From positions 62,001 to 126,000 of the forward strand of contig NZ_JAQQGN010000006.1 in NCBI RefSeq assembly GCF_028550595.1: a stretch of 64,000 nt of DNA. The letters are read 5' to 3'. The notes under the pieces are model-generated. The model saw only the letters and a list, made by a program, of their open reading frames with translations. It was not told the origin of the DNA and did not search any database. The DNA is from Luteimonas sp. BLCC-B24 (lineage in GTDB: Bacteria > Pseudomonadota > Gammaproteobacteria > Xanthomonadales > Xanthomonadaceae). Positions 1 to 10,283 of this stretch are shown piece by piece (position 1 is the first letter of the stretch; every line of letters begins with the position of its first letter). The translations under genes were made by a program, and so were the position numbers.

Positions 1-39
1 ACGCGATTGCTGTAACCCGAATTTCCGAGCACCGCCCGC

Positions 40-861
40 ATGAGCCGACATCCGCCCCGTCCCGGCGCCTTCACCGAACCCCCGAAAAAATCGCTGGGTC
101 AGAACTTCCTCCACGAACGCGGCGTCGTGGACCGCATCGTGCTGGCGATCGCGCCGCGTCCCGGCGAGCACATCGTCGAGATCGGCCCGGGCCAGGGCGC
201 GATGACGTTCCCGCTGCTGGACCGGCACGGTGCACTGACCGCGATCGAGTTCGACCGCGACCTGCTCGAACCGCTGACCGCCCAAGCCGCCGCGCACGGT
301 GCGCTGACCCTGGTCCACGCCAACGTGCTCGATGTCGACCTGACCGCACTGGCCGCAGGCACGCCGATCCGCCTGGTCGGCAACCTGCCCTACAACCTGT
401 CCTCGCCGATCCTGTTCCACGCGCTGGCCCACGCGGCGGCCATCGTCGACATGCATTTCATGCTGCAGAAGGAAGTCGTCGAACGCATGGCGGCCGGCCC
501 CGGCAGCAAGGTCTACGGCCGGCTGAGCGTGATGTTGCAGGCCTACTGCGAGGTCACGGCGCTGTTCACCGTCGGCCCGGGCGCGTTCCGACCGCCGCCG
601 AAGGTCGACTCGGCGGTCGTGCGCCTGCGTCCGCGCGCGGCGGACACGGTCGGCATCGACGATCCGGCGCGATTCGCCGCGATCGTGCGTGCGGCCTTCG
701 GACAACGCCGAAAGACCCTGCGCAACGCGCTGGGCGGTGTCGTCGACGCCGACACCATCACCGCCGCCGGCATCGACCCGCAGACACGCGCCGAACAGCT
801 CGCGGTGGCGGATTTCGTGCGCCTCGCCAACACCGTGCCCGTCGAACCGGCCGCACAGTAG
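40..861 (+). CDS. rsmA: 16S rRNA (adenine(1518)-N(6)/adenine(1519)-N(6))-dimethyltransferase RsmA (KsgA)
   Basis: This 273-residue protein is the usual RsmA/KsgA length. The family dimethylates two adjacent adenines in the 3'-terminal hairpin of 16S rRNA, using S-adenosylmethionine, late in 30S assembly. Visible motifs are KSLGQNFL near residue 21, the SAM-binding [15 protein letters not shown] near residue 47 and the catalytic [12 protein letters not shown] near residue 114. The order rsmA-apaG-apaH matches the surA-pdxA-rsmA-apaG-apaH locus of gammaproteobacteria, so the gene cut off at the left edge is probably pdxA; a TAA at 13-15 may be its stop. The ATG at 40 has no strong ribosome-binding site, but the protein aligns from there. 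Identification is firm. Confidence 0.97.
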   Translation: MSRHPPRPGAFTEPPKKSLGQNFLHERGVVDRIVLAIAPRPGEHIVEIGPGQGAMTFPLLDRHGALTAIEFDRDLLEPLTAQAAAHGALTLVHANVLDVDLTALAAGTPIRLVGNLPYNLSSPILFHALAHAAAIVDMHFMLQKEVVERMAAGPGSKVYGRLSVMLQAYCEVTALFTVGPGAFRPPPKVDSAVVRLRPRAADTVGIDDPARFAAIVRAAFGQRRKTLRNALGGVVDADTITAAGIDPQTRAEQLAVADFVRLANTVPVEPAAQ

Positions 862-899
862 TCGAAGCATTCATGCCATGCCGCTACACTGGAGCGGCC

Positions 900-1283
900 A
901 TGGACGAGACCGCCGACTACACCCTCGAAATCCAGATCGCGACGCGCTTCCTCGACGAGGAATCCAGGCCCGACGACGACCGGTACGTGTTCGCCTACAC
1001 GATCCGCATCCGCAACGTCGGGCGCCTGCCGGCGCAACTGGTCTCGCGCCACTGGATCATCACCGACGCCAACGGGCGGGTGGAGGAAGTGCGCGGCGAC
1101 GGCGTCGTCGGCGAGCAGCCGCGCCTGGAGCCCGGCGAAGACTTCACCTACACATCGGGCGCCGTCCTCGCCACGGCGGTCGGCACGATGGAAGGCAGCT
1201 ACGACATGATCGGCGACGACGGCGCACATTTCGATGCGCCGATTCCGCCGTTCACGCTCTCCGTCCCGCGAACCCTGCACTGA
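900..1283 (+). CDS. apaG: ApaG family protein
   Basis: This 127-residue protein of the ApaG (DUF525) family has a fibronectin-III-like beta sandwich. The family motif [17 protein letters not shown] followed by YTSG is in the second half. I chose the ATG at 900, nine codons inside the longest frame, because GGAG lies just upstream and the length then equals that of typical ApaG. The stop overlaps the apaH start by one base (TGATG), so the two genes are probably translationally coupled. The biochemical role is unsettled; in enterobacteria the gene is linked to metal resistance and to diadenosine tetraphosphate metabolism through its neighbour. A TACACT element at 885-890 could act as a -10 box. 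Confidence 0.95.
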   Translation: MDETADYTLEIQIATRFLDEESRPDDDRYVFAYTIRIRNVGRLPAQLVSRHWIITDANGRVEEVRGDGVVGEQPRLEPGEDFTYTSGAVLATAVGTMEGSYDMIGDDGAHFDAPIPPFTLSVPRTLH

Positions 1284-2131
1284 TGGCTGTCTGGGCCATC
1301 GGCGACCTGCAGGGCTGCTACGACCCCACCCGGCGTCTGCTCGACGCGATCCGTTTCGATCCCGCGCAGGACCGGCTGTGGTTCTGCGGCGATCTGGTCA
1401 ACCGCGGCGGCGAATCGATCGAGACGCTGCGTCTGGTGCATTCGCTGCGCGAGAACGTGGTCAGCGTGCTCGGCAACCACGACCTGTCGCTGCTCGCGAT
1501 CGCCCAGCGGCGCGAGGAAGACCAGCGCAAGGTCAACGCCGACCTGCAGGGCGTGCTGTTCGCGCACGACCGCGACGTGCTGCTCGACTGGCTGCGTACC
1601 TGCCCGCTGCTGCACGTCGACCGCGCGCTCGGCTGGATGATGCTGCATGCCGGCCTCGCGCCGCGCTGGACCACCCAGCTGGCGCAGAAGCACGCCGGCG
1701 AGATCGAGCACAAGCTGCGCAGCGGCGGCTATCGCAAGCTGCTGCGCAACATGTACGGCGACCGGCCGGCGTGGTCGCCGAACCTCGCCGGTCCGGACCG
1801 TGACCGCGCGATCATCAACATCTTCACCCGCATGCGCTATTGCGCCCCGAAGGGTCGCATCGCGTTCGAGGAAAAGGGACCGCCCGGCACCCAGCAGCCG
1901 GGCCTCTACCCGTGGTACGAGGTGCCGGGACGCGCCGAGCGCGATCTCAAGATCGTCTGCGGCCACTGGTCGACACTCGGCCTGTTCATCGGCCACGGCG
2001 TGCACGCCATCGATACCGGCGCGGTCTGGGGCGGCAAGCTCACCGCCCTGCAGCTCGACGCGGAGACGTTGCGCGTCGTGCAGGTGCCGGGGCGCGACGT
2101 GTCCGGCCTGCCGCCCCGCAAGCCGGCCTGA
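1283..2131 (+). CDS. apaH: Bis(5'-nucleosyl)-tetraphosphatase, symmetrical
   Basis: This 282-residue metallophosphoesterase splits Ap4A symmetrically into two ADP, and also acts on related dinucleotides and Np4-capped RNA. The metallophosphatase signatures are in order: GDLQGCYD near residue 6, GDLVNRG near 35, GNHD near 64, LHAGLAP near 120 and a late CGHWSTLG. The start is fixed by the TGATG overlap with apaG and by the family N-terminus ([11 protein letters not shown]). It is the last gene of the rsmA-apaG-apaH operon and converges on folA with only 25 bases between the stops. Confidence 0.97.
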   Translation: MAVWAIGDLQGCYDPTRRLLDAIRFDPAQDRLWFCGDLVNRGGESIETLRLVHSLRENVVSVLGNHDLSLLAIAQRREEDQRKVNADLQGVLFAHDRDVLLDWLRTCPLLHVDRALGWMMLHAGLAPRWTTQLAQKHAGEIEHKLRSGGYRKLLRNMYGDRPAWSPNLAGPDRDRAIINIFTRMRYCAPKGRIAFEEKGPPGTQQPGLYPWYEVPGRAERDLKIVCGHWSTLGLFIGHGVHAIDTGAVWGGKLTALQLDAETLRVVQVPGRDVSGLPPRKPA

Positions 2132-2132
2132 G

Positions 2133-2148
2133 GCCCGTCCGCGCGGGC
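2133..2148. terminator. Weak hairpin between convergent apaH and folA
   Basis: GCCCG and CGGGC form a 5-bp GC-only stem around a TCCGCG loop in the 25-base gap between the two stop codons. No U tract follows on either side, so termination activity is uncertain. Confidence 0.3.
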
Positions 2149-2156
2149 GCGTGGGT

Positions 2157-2747
2157 TCAGCCGACCCGGCGGTATTCGACGAAATCGAAGGCGTGCGCGT
2201 GTCGGCCGTCGGCCGCATGCGTCGTGCGCGAGACCTCGCGCCATTGCGCCGGATCCCAGAGCGGGAAGAAGGCGTCGGCGTCCTCGACCACGGTCCCGAC
2301 GTGGGTGAGCTGCAGTACGTCCGCGTGCGGCAGGGCCAAGGCATAGACCTCGCCGCCCCCGATCACGCACAGCTCGTCGGCGCCCTGGTCCGCGGCGATC
2401 GCGATCGCCGCATCCAGTGATGCAACCGCCTGCATGCCATCGAACGGCACGCGACCGCTGCGCGTCAGCACGAGATTGGTCCGGCCCGGCAACGCGCGGC
2501 CCAGCGATTCAGCGGTCCTGCGCCCCATCAGCACCGGCCGTCCGAGCGTCAGCGCCCTGAAGTGGCGGAAGTCGTCGGGCAGATGCCACGGCATCGCGTT
2601 GCCGCGACCGATGCCGCGCTCGCGGTCGATCGCGGCGACGAGAACGAGCCGTGCCCGTCGCGGGCTGATGGGCGCCTGGTGCGACGCCACCGATCGCCCG
2701 CGCATCGGTGCGGGCGATGGCGCCCGCTCCTTCGAATCACCGCTCAC
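2157..2747 (-). CDS. folA: Dihydrofolate reductase
   Basis: The protein reduces dihydrofolate to tetrahydrofolate with NADPH, regenerating the cofactor consumed by the adjacent ThyA. The DHFR core starts at ARLVLVAAIDRERGIG near residue 32, followed by the substrate-loop motif NAMPWHLPDDF, the NADPH-binding GRPVLMGRRT and IGGGEVY. The start is uncertain: GTG at 2747 has AAGG ten bases upstream and is given here, but ATG at 2705 and GTG at 2690 would remove part of a low-complexity N-terminal tail that is longer than usual. It follows thyA by 16 bases, which suggests cotranscription lgt-thyA-folA. Confidence 0.94.
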   Translation of the reverse strand: MSGDSKERAPSPAPMRGRSVASHQAPISPRRARLVLVAAIDRERGIGRGNAMPWHLPDDFRHFRALTLGRPVLMGRRTAESLGRALPGRTNLVLTRSGRVPFDGMQAVASLDAAIAIAADQGADELCVIGGGEVYALALPHADVLQLTHVGTVVEDADAFFPLWDPAQWREVSRTTHAADGRHAHAFDFVEYRRVG

Positions 2748-2763
2748 GGATCACCGGCCTTCA

Positions 2764-3558
2764 TCACACCGCCACCGGCGCCTTGATCGCGGGCGCCGGA
2801 TCGTAGCCCTCGATCGCGATGTCCTCGAATCGGAACCCGAACAGGTCGGTGACCTCCGGATTGAGCCGCAGCGTCGGCAACGCGCGCGGGGTGCGCGTCA
2901 GCTGCTCGCGCGCCTGATCAAAGTGATTCGAATACAGATGCGCATCGCCCAGCGTGTGCACGAAATCGCCCACGCCGAGCCCGCACACCTGCGCGACCAT
3001 GTGGGTCAGCAGCGCGTAGCTGGCGATGTTGAACGGCACCCCGAGAAAGATGTCGCCGCTGCGCTGGTAGAGCTGGCAGCTGAGCTTGCCGTCGACGACG
3101 TAGAACTGGAACAGCGCATGGCACGGCATCAGCGCCATCTCCGACAGCTCGCCGACGTTCCAGGCGCTGACCACGAGACGCCGCGAGTCCGGATTGCGAC
3201 GGATCTCGTCGACCAGCCATTGCATCTGGTCGATCGTGCGGCCGTCGGCCGTCGTCCAGCGCCGCCACTGCTTGCCGTAGACCGGCCCCAGCTCACCGTC
3301 GGCGTCGGCCCATTCGTCCCAGATGCTGACCTTGTTGTCGCGCAGATAGGCGATGTTGGTGTCGCCCTGCAGGAACCACAGCAGCTCGTGGATGATCGAG
3401 CGCAGGTGCAGCTTCTTCGTCGTCACCAGCGGAAAGCCGGCGGCGAGGTCGAACCGCATCTGCCAGCCGAACACGCTGCGCGTGCCGGTGCCGGTGCGGT
3501 CCGACTTCTCGGCGCCGTGCTCGAGCACGTGCTGCAGCAGATCGTGGTACTGCTTCAT
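2764..3558 (-). CDS. thyA: Thymidylate synthase
   Basis: This 264-residue protein has the same length as E. coli ThyA. It methylates dUMP to dTMP using methylenetetrahydrofolate, releasing dihydrofolate for FolA. The catalytic cysteine is Cys146 in MPCHALFQF, followed by [10 protein letters not shown] and the [11 protein letters not shown] segment. The ATG at 3558 is preceded by AGGAGA at good spacing; a longer open frame upstream is only read-through of the lgt antisense frame. It lies between lgt and folA on the minus strand. Confidence 0.98.
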   Translation of the reverse strand: MKQYHDLLQHVLEHGAEKSDRTGTGTRSVFGWQMRFDLAAGFPLVTTKKLHLRSIIHELLWFLQGDTNIAYLRDNKVSIWDEWADADGELGPVYGKQWRRWTTADGRTIDQMQWLVDEIRRNPDSRRLVVSAWNVGELSEMALMPCHALFQFYVVDGKLSCQLYQRSGDIFLGVPFNIASYALLTHMVAQVCGLGVGDFVHTLGDAHLYSNHFDQAREQLTRTPRALPTLRLNPEVTDLFGFRFEDIAIEGYDPAPAIKAPVAV

Positions 3559-3596
3559 CGCGATCTCCTGATCGATGAGGGCCGGGCGTGCATCGC

Positions 3597-4496
3597 TTAC
3601 CTGGTTTCGGTGGTCGCCGCGGGCGGCACCGGCTGCAGCGTCGGTGCGCTGCGTGAGCGCCACAGCAGGAACAGGCCCAGCGCGATCAGCGGCAGCGACA
3701 GCACCTGGCCCATCGTCAGCCAGCCGAACGCCAGATAGCCCAGTTCGGCATCGGGCACGCGTACGAACTCGACGATGAAGCGGAACACGCCGTAGAGCAG
3801 TGCGAACAGGCCCGACACCGCATACCGCGGCCGCGGCTTGCGCGAGAACCACCACAGCACCGCGAACATCACCAGGCCCTCGAGAAACGCCTGGTAGAGC
3901 TGCGAGGGGTGGCGGGCGAACTGGTCCAGCGCGCCGGTCGCGAACTCGCTCTGCAGGCGCTCGGCCGACCAGCCACGAAACGCCGGGTCGGTCGGAAACA
4001 CCACGCCCCAGCCCGCCTGGGTGTACTTGCCCCACAGCTCGGCGCCGATGTAGTTGCCGATACGCCCGAAGCCCAGGCCCGGCGGCACCCACGGCGCCAC
4101 GAAATCCATGACGTCGAAGAAGTGCAGGCCCTGCCGGCGCGTCCACCACCACGCTGCGACCAGCACGCCGAGCAGGCCGCCGTGGAAACTCATGCCCCCG
4201 TCCCAGACCTTGACCAGCATCAGCGGGTCGCGCAGCAGATCGCCGAAGGCATAGAACAGCACGTAGCCGATGCGGCCGCCGAGAATCACGCCGAGGATGC
4301 CGTAGAACAGCAGGTCGCCGAACTGCTCGACGCTGACGCCCGGCAGCCGGCCGGCGCGGATCCGGCTGCGTCCGAGCAGCCAGGCCACGGCGAACGCCAG
4401 CAGGTACATCAGGCCGTACCAGTGGATCGACGGATGGAAGGGCCCCACCTGCGGCAGATGGACGGCGATGGGATCGATCTGGTGAAGAATCGTCAT
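3597..4496 (-). CDS. lgt: Prolipoprotein diacylglyceryl transferase
   Basis: This 299-residue inner-membrane enzyme transfers diacylglycerol from phosphatidylglycerol to the lipobox cysteine of prolipoproteins. The Lgt signature [13 protein letters not shown] lies near residue 140, with the conserved [10 protein letters not shown] near 95. The chain contains about seven hydrophobic segments. The start [15 protein letters not shown] is the typical Lgt N-terminus. Probable substrates in this window are the SGNH lipoprotein, PilP and the TPR lipoprotein beside mrcB. Lgt-thyA adjacency is common in gammaproteobacteria. Confidence 0.97.
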   Translation of the reverse strand: MTILHQIDPIAVHLPQVGPFHPSIHWYGLMYLLAFAVAWLLGRSRIRAGRLPGVSVEQFGDLLFYGILGVILGGRIGYVLFYAFGDLLRDPLMLVKVWDGGMSFHGGLLGVLVAAWWWTRRQGLHFFDVMDFVAPWVPPGLGFGRIGNYIGAELWGKYTQAGWGVVFPTDPAFRGWSAERLQSEFATGALDQFARHPSQLYQAFLEGLVMFAVLWWFSRKPRPRYAVSGLFALLYGVFRFIVEFVRVPDAELGYLAFGWLTMGQVLSLPLIALGLFLLWRSRSAPTLQPVPPAATTETR

Positions 4497-4500
4497 GGGA

Positions 4501-5280
4501 TCAGCGCGGCAGCGGGTGGGTGGGCGCATCGACCGGCGGAATGGGCTCGCCGCGCACGCGCATCGCATTGCGCTTGGCCCACAAATTCAGCAATTCCACC
4601 GCGGCCGAGAATCCCATCGACCCGTAGAGGTAGCCGCGCGGGATGTGGACGCCGATGCCGTCGAGCATCAGGTACACGCCGATCAACACGATGAAGGCGA
4701 GCGCCAGCATCTTCACCGTGGGATTGGCGTCGATGAACCGGCCCAGCGGCTGCGCCGCCAGCAGCATCACCGACACCGCGACCAGGATCGCCGCGACCAT
4801 CACCGGAATGTAGTCGCCGGCCATGCCGACCGCCGCGATCACCGAGTCGAGCGAGAACACGATGTCGATGACCGCGATCTGCGCGATGACCGCCCCGAAC
4901 GAGGCGGCGGCCTTGCCGGTAGTGCCGTGCGCTTCGGGATCCTCGCCCTTGATCTGCTCGCGGATCTCGAGCACGCCCTTCACGATCAGGAACAGGCCGC
5001 CGAGGATCAGGATCAGGTCACGTACCGACACGCCGCGGCCCAGCACCGCGAACAGCGGATCGGTCAGCCGTGCCAGCCACGCCAGCGTGAGCAGCAGGGC
5101 GATGCGGGTGATGCAGGCCACGGCGATGCCGAACTTGCGCGCGAACTCGCGCTTCTCGACCGGCAGCTTCGACACCGCGATCGAGATGAAGACCAGGTTG
5201 TCGATACCCAGCACGATCTCGATCGTGCTGAGGGTGATCAGCAGGATCCAGACCTGCGGATCGGTCAGAAGCTCCATCAT
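4501..5280 (-). CDS. TerC family integral membrane protein (YgdQ-like)
   Basis: This 259-residue protein has seven hydrophobic helices and the TerC-family acidic motifs GIDNLVF near residue 24 and FSLDSVIAA near residue 145, which carry intramembrane aspartates. TerC relatives are linked to tellurite resistance and to metal-ion (notably manganese) export; the substrate of this subgroup is not established. A GTG start nine bases upstream is possible, but the ATG at 5280 is better spaced from GAGGA. It is followed within four bases by lgt. Confidence 0.88.
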   Translation of the reverse strand: MMELLTDPQVWILLITLSTIEIVLGIDNLVFISIAVSKLPVEKREFARKFGIAVACITRIALLLTLAWLARLTDPLFAVLGRGVSVRDLILILGGLFLIVKGVLEIREQIKGEDPEAHGTTGKAAASFGAVIAQIAVIDIVFSLDSVIAAVGMAGDYIPVMVAAILVAVSVMLLAAQPLGRFIDANPTVKMLALAFIVLIGVYLMLDGIGVHIPRGYLYGSMGFSAAVELLNLWAKRNAMRVRGEPIPPVDAPTHPLPR

Positions 5281-5332
5281 TGGGGACACATCCTCGATTC
5301 AATTGACGACGGCGTGGCGCCGGCCATCCGGT

Positions 5333-5713
5333 TCACAGCAGGCGCGGCAGCAGGATCAGGCCCCACACCGCCAACACATTGATCATGGTCACGAACACCG
5401 CCGCCGAGCCCATGTCCTTCGCGCGACCGGCAAGCTCGTGGTGCTCGGGCCCATACCGCTCGATCACGGCCTCGATCGCCGAATTCAGCAGTTCCACCGC
5501 GAGCACCAGCAGGCAGCTGCCGAGCAGCAGCGCGCGCTCCACCCCGCTCTGGCCCAGCCACACCGCCAGAGGCGCCAGCACGGCCAGCAGACAGACCTCG
5601 AGGCGGAACGAAGACTCGTGCAGCCAGGCCGCGCGCAGGCCCTGGCAGGACCAGATGGTGGCCTTGAGCATCCGCGCAGGGCCGCGCGGCCAGTGTCCGG
5701 TCTCGTCGGCCAC
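5333..5713 (-). CDS. dgkA: Diacylglycerol kinase
   Basis: This 126-residue DgkA-type kinase has three predicted transmembrane helices and phosphorylates diacylglycerol to phosphatidic acid in the inner membrane, recycling the diacylglycerol released during glucan or lipopolysaccharide decoration. The signature ELLNSAIEAVIER is near residue 75, followed by ELAGRAKDMGSAAVF. The GTG at 5713 is preceded by a GGGGGG Shine-Dalgarno-like run; an ATG at 5671 would give a shorter protein of 112 residues. Confidence 0.94.
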   Translation of the reverse strand: MADETGHWPRGPARMLKATIWSCQGLRAAWLHESSFRLEVCLLAVLAPLAVWLGQSGVERALLLGSCLLVLAVELLNSAIEAVIERYGPEHHELAGRAKDMGSAAVFVTMINVLAVWGLILLPRLL

Positions 5714-5926
5714 GGTCAGCCCCCCGGTCGAGCGGACGGACCGCGCGTCGGACGGCAATGGAATACGGACCACGGCAGAGCGGTCGGGGGCATGGGGCCG
5801 GAATTCGGGGGCGGCGGACGGGGCCGACGGATTCTGACACATCCGCCGCAGCCACCTCCCGGGTTTGCATCGCTGCGCCGGGGCTGTTTGACTGGCCGGC
5901 CGTCTGTCCGGATCCAGGAGCCCGCC

Positions 5927-6637
5927 GTGCGCCTTGCCCTCCGCTCGACCGCCCTGCTGTGGGCCGCCCTGGTGATCCTCGTGGCCTGCGCCTCGCCCGG
6001 CGCCCGGCCGGGCCTCGACCCGACCGCCGGCCTCGACCCGGTCTCGTCGCCCGACTGGGCGATCGACATGGCCCGGTTCGCCGCCGAGGATGCCGCGCAG
6101 CCACCACCGGACCGGCCGATCGTGTTCACCGGCAGCTCGTCGGTGCGCATGTGGGACACGCTGGCACGGGATTTCCCCGAGGTACCGGTACTCAATCGCG
6201 GCTTCGGCGGGTCCCAGGTCCGTGACGCCGTCTGGTATGCCGACGAGGTCGCGCTGCGCTACCGGCCGCGGCAGATCGTGCTCTACGCCGGCGACAACGA
6301 CACCAACGAAGGCCGCTCCCCGGCCCAGGTGCTCGCCGACACCCGCGCGTTCGTCGCCCGGGTGCATGCCGCGCTGCCCGGCACCCCGATCGCCCTGCTG
6401 GGCATCAAGCCGAGCCCGTCGCGGGTGCACCTGCTGCCGGTGCAGCGCGCCACCAACGACGCGCTGCGCGCCTGGGCGGCGAGCCAGCGCAACGTGGCCT
6501 ACATCGATGTCTTCACGCCCATGCTGGACGCCGAGGGCCTGCCGCGCGACTCCCTCTTCATCGACGACCGCCTGCATATGAATGCCGAGGGCTACGCCCT
6601 CTGGCGCGAGATCATCGGACCGTATCTGGTGCGTTGA
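5927..6637 (+). CDS. SGNH/GDSL hydrolase family lipoprotein
   Basis: This 236-residue exported protein starts with a type II signal peptide ending in LVACAS, so the mature protein would be lipidated at that cysteine. SGNH blocks are visible: the serine block as FTGSSSVRMW near residue 67, NRGFGGSQVRD near 87, GDNDTNEG near 115 and a C-terminal DDRLHMNAEGY with the catalytic Asp and His. The family cleaves esters; substrate here is unknown. The GTG at 5927 has AGGAG six bases upstream. It stands alone on the plus strand between dgkA (divergent) and the protease. Confidence 0.9.
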   Translation: MRLALRSTALLWAALVILVACASPGARPGLDPTAGLDPVSSPDWAIDMARFAAEDAAQPPPDRPIVFTGSSSVRMWDTLARDFPEVPVLNRGFGGSQVRDAVWYADEVALRYRPRQIVLYAGDNDTNEGRSPAQVLADTRAFVARVHAALPGTPIALLGIKPSPSRVHLLPVQRATNDALRAWAASQRNVAYIDVFTPMLDAEGLPRDSLFIDDRLHMNAEGYALWREIIGPYLVR

Positions 6638-7020
6638 CGGCGGCAGGCCGCGGGCCCGCATATCGCGCCGGCACGCGCTGCCGTGTGCCGCGTGTATGTC
6701 TCGGACCCGAGGTCGATGGTGGCGCGATGACAGCGCAGGTCAATCGCGCGTGCGCGTGCTGCATCGCAGCATCGCCGGACGGTCGATCGCGCCCGGATGA
6801 CGCGGCGCGCGACATGACAGCCACATTACTGTGGGCGCGCGCACGCGGGGTCTGTGCATTCACGATCAAATGTCCCGTTTGTCTTGACAGGGACAGCGTC
6901 GCGCTCACAGCGTCGAGGCGTCCGGTGTCGCCGCGCATGCGTCACCGTGCTGCAAGGAACAGGGGAACCACCGCCATCGATCCACCGCGTCGTACCCACC
7001 GATTCGATAAGGACATTCCG
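6638..7020. other. Intergenic region upstream of the secreted protease
   Basis: The 383 bases hold no convincing gene. They contain a TTGACA element at 6884-6889 and around it nested TGTC/GACA half-sites (6871-6895), which may be the promoter and operator of the protease gene. No clear -10 box at ideal spacing is visible. An AAGGA ribosome-binding site lies just before the start at 7021. Confidence 0.5.
6871..6895 (+). promoter_or_regulatory. Candidate operator/promoter of the S8 protease gene
   Basis: TGTCCC (6871-6876) and GGGACA (6890-6895) form an inverted repeat, and TGTC-TT-GACA (6880-6889) forms a second one inside it; the inner right arm is part of a consensus-like TTGACA. A regulator bound here would block a -35 element. 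No protein is assigned to it. Confidence 0.3.
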
Positions 7021-8241
<1,221 letters not shown>

Positions 8242-8263
8242 GTCCGGACGGACACCGCGGATC

Positions 8264-8287
8264 GAAGGGCGCCTGCGGGCGCCCTTC
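8264..8287. terminator. Hairpin terminator between the protease and the ABC permease
   Basis: A perfect 10-bp stem, GAAGGGCGCC paired with GGCGCCCTTC around TGCG, lies 22 bases after the protease stop and 20 bases before the stop of the convergent permease. CCTTGT follows on the plus strand. It probably serves both genes. Confidence 0.75.
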
Positions 8288-8307
8288 CCTTGTCCGGCCA
8301 TCGGCCC

Positions 8308-9543
8308 TCACTGCTGGCGCAAGGCGTCGATGGGATCGAGTTGCGATGCCTTGCGCGCGGGGTAGTAGCCGAAGAACAGACCCGTGGCGACCGAGAACCC
8401 GGCGGCCAGCAGCACCACCTGGGTATTGAGCACGGTCGGCAGGTCGCTGAAGCGCCCGACGAGCAGCGCCCCGCCGATGCCGATGCCGATGCCGAGCACA
8501 CCGCCGCCCAGCGACAGCAGCATCGCCTCGGCGAGGAACTGCCGACGCACGTCCGCCGGACCGGCGCCGACGGCCATGCGCAGGCCGATCTCGCGGATCC
8601 GCTCGGTCACCGAGACCAGCATGATGTTCATGATGCCGATGCCGCCGACGATCAGCGAAATCGTCGCGACCGCGCCCAGCAGCAGCGACATCAGCCGTGT
8701 GGTGGCGGTGCGCGTGGCCACGATCTCGGAAATGTTGCGCACCGTGAAATCGTCCTCGGCGCCCGGGGCGATGCGGTGGCGCTGACGCAGCAGGGCTTCG
8801 ACCTCGCCCTGCACATAGCCCAGGTCGTCGGCGTTGGCCACGGTCAGGGCGATCTGCATCACCGCGCTCGGCGGCAGCCCCGAGGCGCCGAGCAGCCGCC
8901 GCCGTCCGGTCTCGAGCGGCACCATCATCACGTCGTCCTGGTCCTGGCCGAACCCGCCCTGGCCCTTCGACGCCAGCGTGCCGACCACGGTGAACGGCGT
9001 ACGCCCGATGCGCACGGTCTGCCCGACGCCGCTGTCGTCGCCGAACAGTTCGCGCCGCACGGTCTCCCCGAGGATCACGACCTTGCCCGCGCCGGTGTAA
9101 TCCTGCGGCTCGAACAGGCTGCCGTCGGCCAGCGTCCAGGCGTTGATCTCGAAGAAGTCGGGCTGCACGCCCTGCCAGCTGCTGGCCCAGTTGCGTTCGG
9201 CGAACACGACCTGGCTGCTGCCGCGCAACTGCCCGGTCACCAGTTGCACCTCGGGAATTTCGGCGCGGATGGCCTCGGCGTCACCCTCGGTCAACGTGTA
9301 GAAGGCGCTGCCGGCCTGGCGCGCGCCGCCGCCAGTGCGGCGTGAACCCGGCGAGATGTCGAGCCGCTGGGAGCCGAGTCCCGACACCATGCGATCGATC
9401 TCCGCCTGCGTGCCCTGCCCTACCGACACCATGACGATGACCGCGGCGATGCCGATGATCACGCCGAGCGAGGTCAGCATGCTGCGCATCCAGTTGCCGC
9501 GCAGCGCGAAGATCGCGGTGCGCAGCACGTCCATGTAGGTCAT
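8308..9543 (-). CDS. MacB-like ABC transporter permease
   Basis: This 411-residue protein has the MacB/FtsX permease layout: one N-terminal helix (residues about 20-42), a large periplasmic MacB_PCD domain, and three C-terminal helices starting near residue 285 (MSLLLGAVATISLIVGGIGI). The family's SVTERIREIGLRMAVGA segment is present. It overlaps the ATPase stop by four bases (ATGA), so ATPase and permease are made together as a split version of MacB. The complex would use ATP on the cytoplasmic side to drive export of a periplasmic substrate through an adaptor and an outer-membrane channel encoded elsewhere. The substrate is unknown. Confidence 0.92.
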   Translation of the reverse strand: MTYMDVLRTAIFALRGNWMRSMLTSLGVIIGIAAVIVMVSVGQGTQAEIDRMVSGLGSQRLDISPGSRRTGGGARQAGSAFYTLTEGDAEAIRAEIPEVQLVTGQLRGSSQVVFAERNWASSWQGVQPDFFEINAWTLADGSLFEPQDYTGAGKVVILGETVRRELFGDDSGVGQTVRIGRTPFTVVGTLASKGQGGFGQDQDDVMMVPLETGRRRLLGASGLPPSAVMQIALTVANADDLGYVQGEVEALLRQRHRIAPGAEDDFTVRNISEIVATRTATTRLMSLLLGAVATISLIVGGIGIMNIMLVSVTERIREIGLRMAVGAGPADVRRQFLAEAMLLSLGGGVLGIGIGIGGALLVGRFSDLPTVLNTQVVLLAAGFSVATGLFFGYYPARKASQLDPIDALRQQ

Positions 9544-10283
9544 GCATCACCTCCCGGCGCCGGGCGCACGCGGGTGTCATAGGGCGCTTCCTCATGCAGT
9601 TCGCCGTCGCGCATGACGAAGGTCCGGTCCGCATGCGCGGCCACCTCGGGATCGTGCGTGATCAGCACCACGGTGTGCCCGTCGTCGCGCAGGCGCTTGA
9701 ACAGGGCCAGGATCTCCTCGCCGGTCTTCGTGTCGAGCGCACCGGTCGGTTCGTCGGCCAGCAGCACCGGCGGACGGTTGATCAGGGCCCGCGCGATCGC
9801 CACGCGCTGCTGCTGGCCACCCGACAGCTCGCTCGGCCGATGACCGCCGCGGTTGCCCAGACCGACCGCCTCGAGCGCAGCGCGCGCGCGCTCGTGACGC
9901 GCGTCGTTGGGCACCCGCGCATAGCCGAGCGGCATCGCCACGTTCTCGATCGCGGTCATCCGCGGCAGAAGGTTGAAGCCCTGGAAGACGAAGCCGATCT
10001 TGTCGCGACGCAATTCCGCGAGCTGCTCGCGGTCGAGCGTGGCGACATCGACGCCGTCACAGTGGTAGCGGCCCGACGTGGGCGTATCCAGGCAACCGAT
10101 CAGGTTCATCAGCGTCGACTTGCCCGAACCCGACGGCCCCATGATGGCCACGAACTCGCCGTGCCGGATGCACATGTCGACGGCGTGCAGCGCGATGACC
10201 TCGGCTTCGGTCCCCGCCGAATAGACCTTGCCCAGCGCATGCGTTTCGATCACCGGCGGCCGGATGTCGGTCGCCCCCGTCAT
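9540..10283 (-). CDS. MacB/LolD-type ABC transporter ATP-binding protein
   Basis: This 247-residue ATPase has Walker A GPSGSGKST near residue 49, a Q-loop in FVFQGFNLLPRM, the ABC signature LSGGQQQR near 154 and Walker B with LLADEPTGALD. GFNLLPRMTAIENV is characteristic of the MacB/LolD/FtsE group. It overlaps both the upstream adaptor gene and the downstream permease gene by four bases (ATGA at each end). Membership of a MacAB-like exporter rather than a Lol system follows from the adaptor and the lone permease beside it. Confidence 0.93.
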   Translation of the reverse strand: MTGATDIRPPVIETHALGKVYSAGTEAEVIALHAVDMCIRHGEFVAIMGPSGSGKSTLMNLIGCLDTPTSGRYHCDGVDVATLDREQLAELRRDKIGFVFQGFNLLPRMTAIENVAMPLGYARVPNDARHERARAALEAVGLGNRGGHRPSELSGGQQQRVAIARALINRPPVLLADEPTGALDTKTGEEILALFKRLRDDGHTVVLITHDPEVAAHADRTFVMRDGELHEEAPYDTRVRPAPGGDA

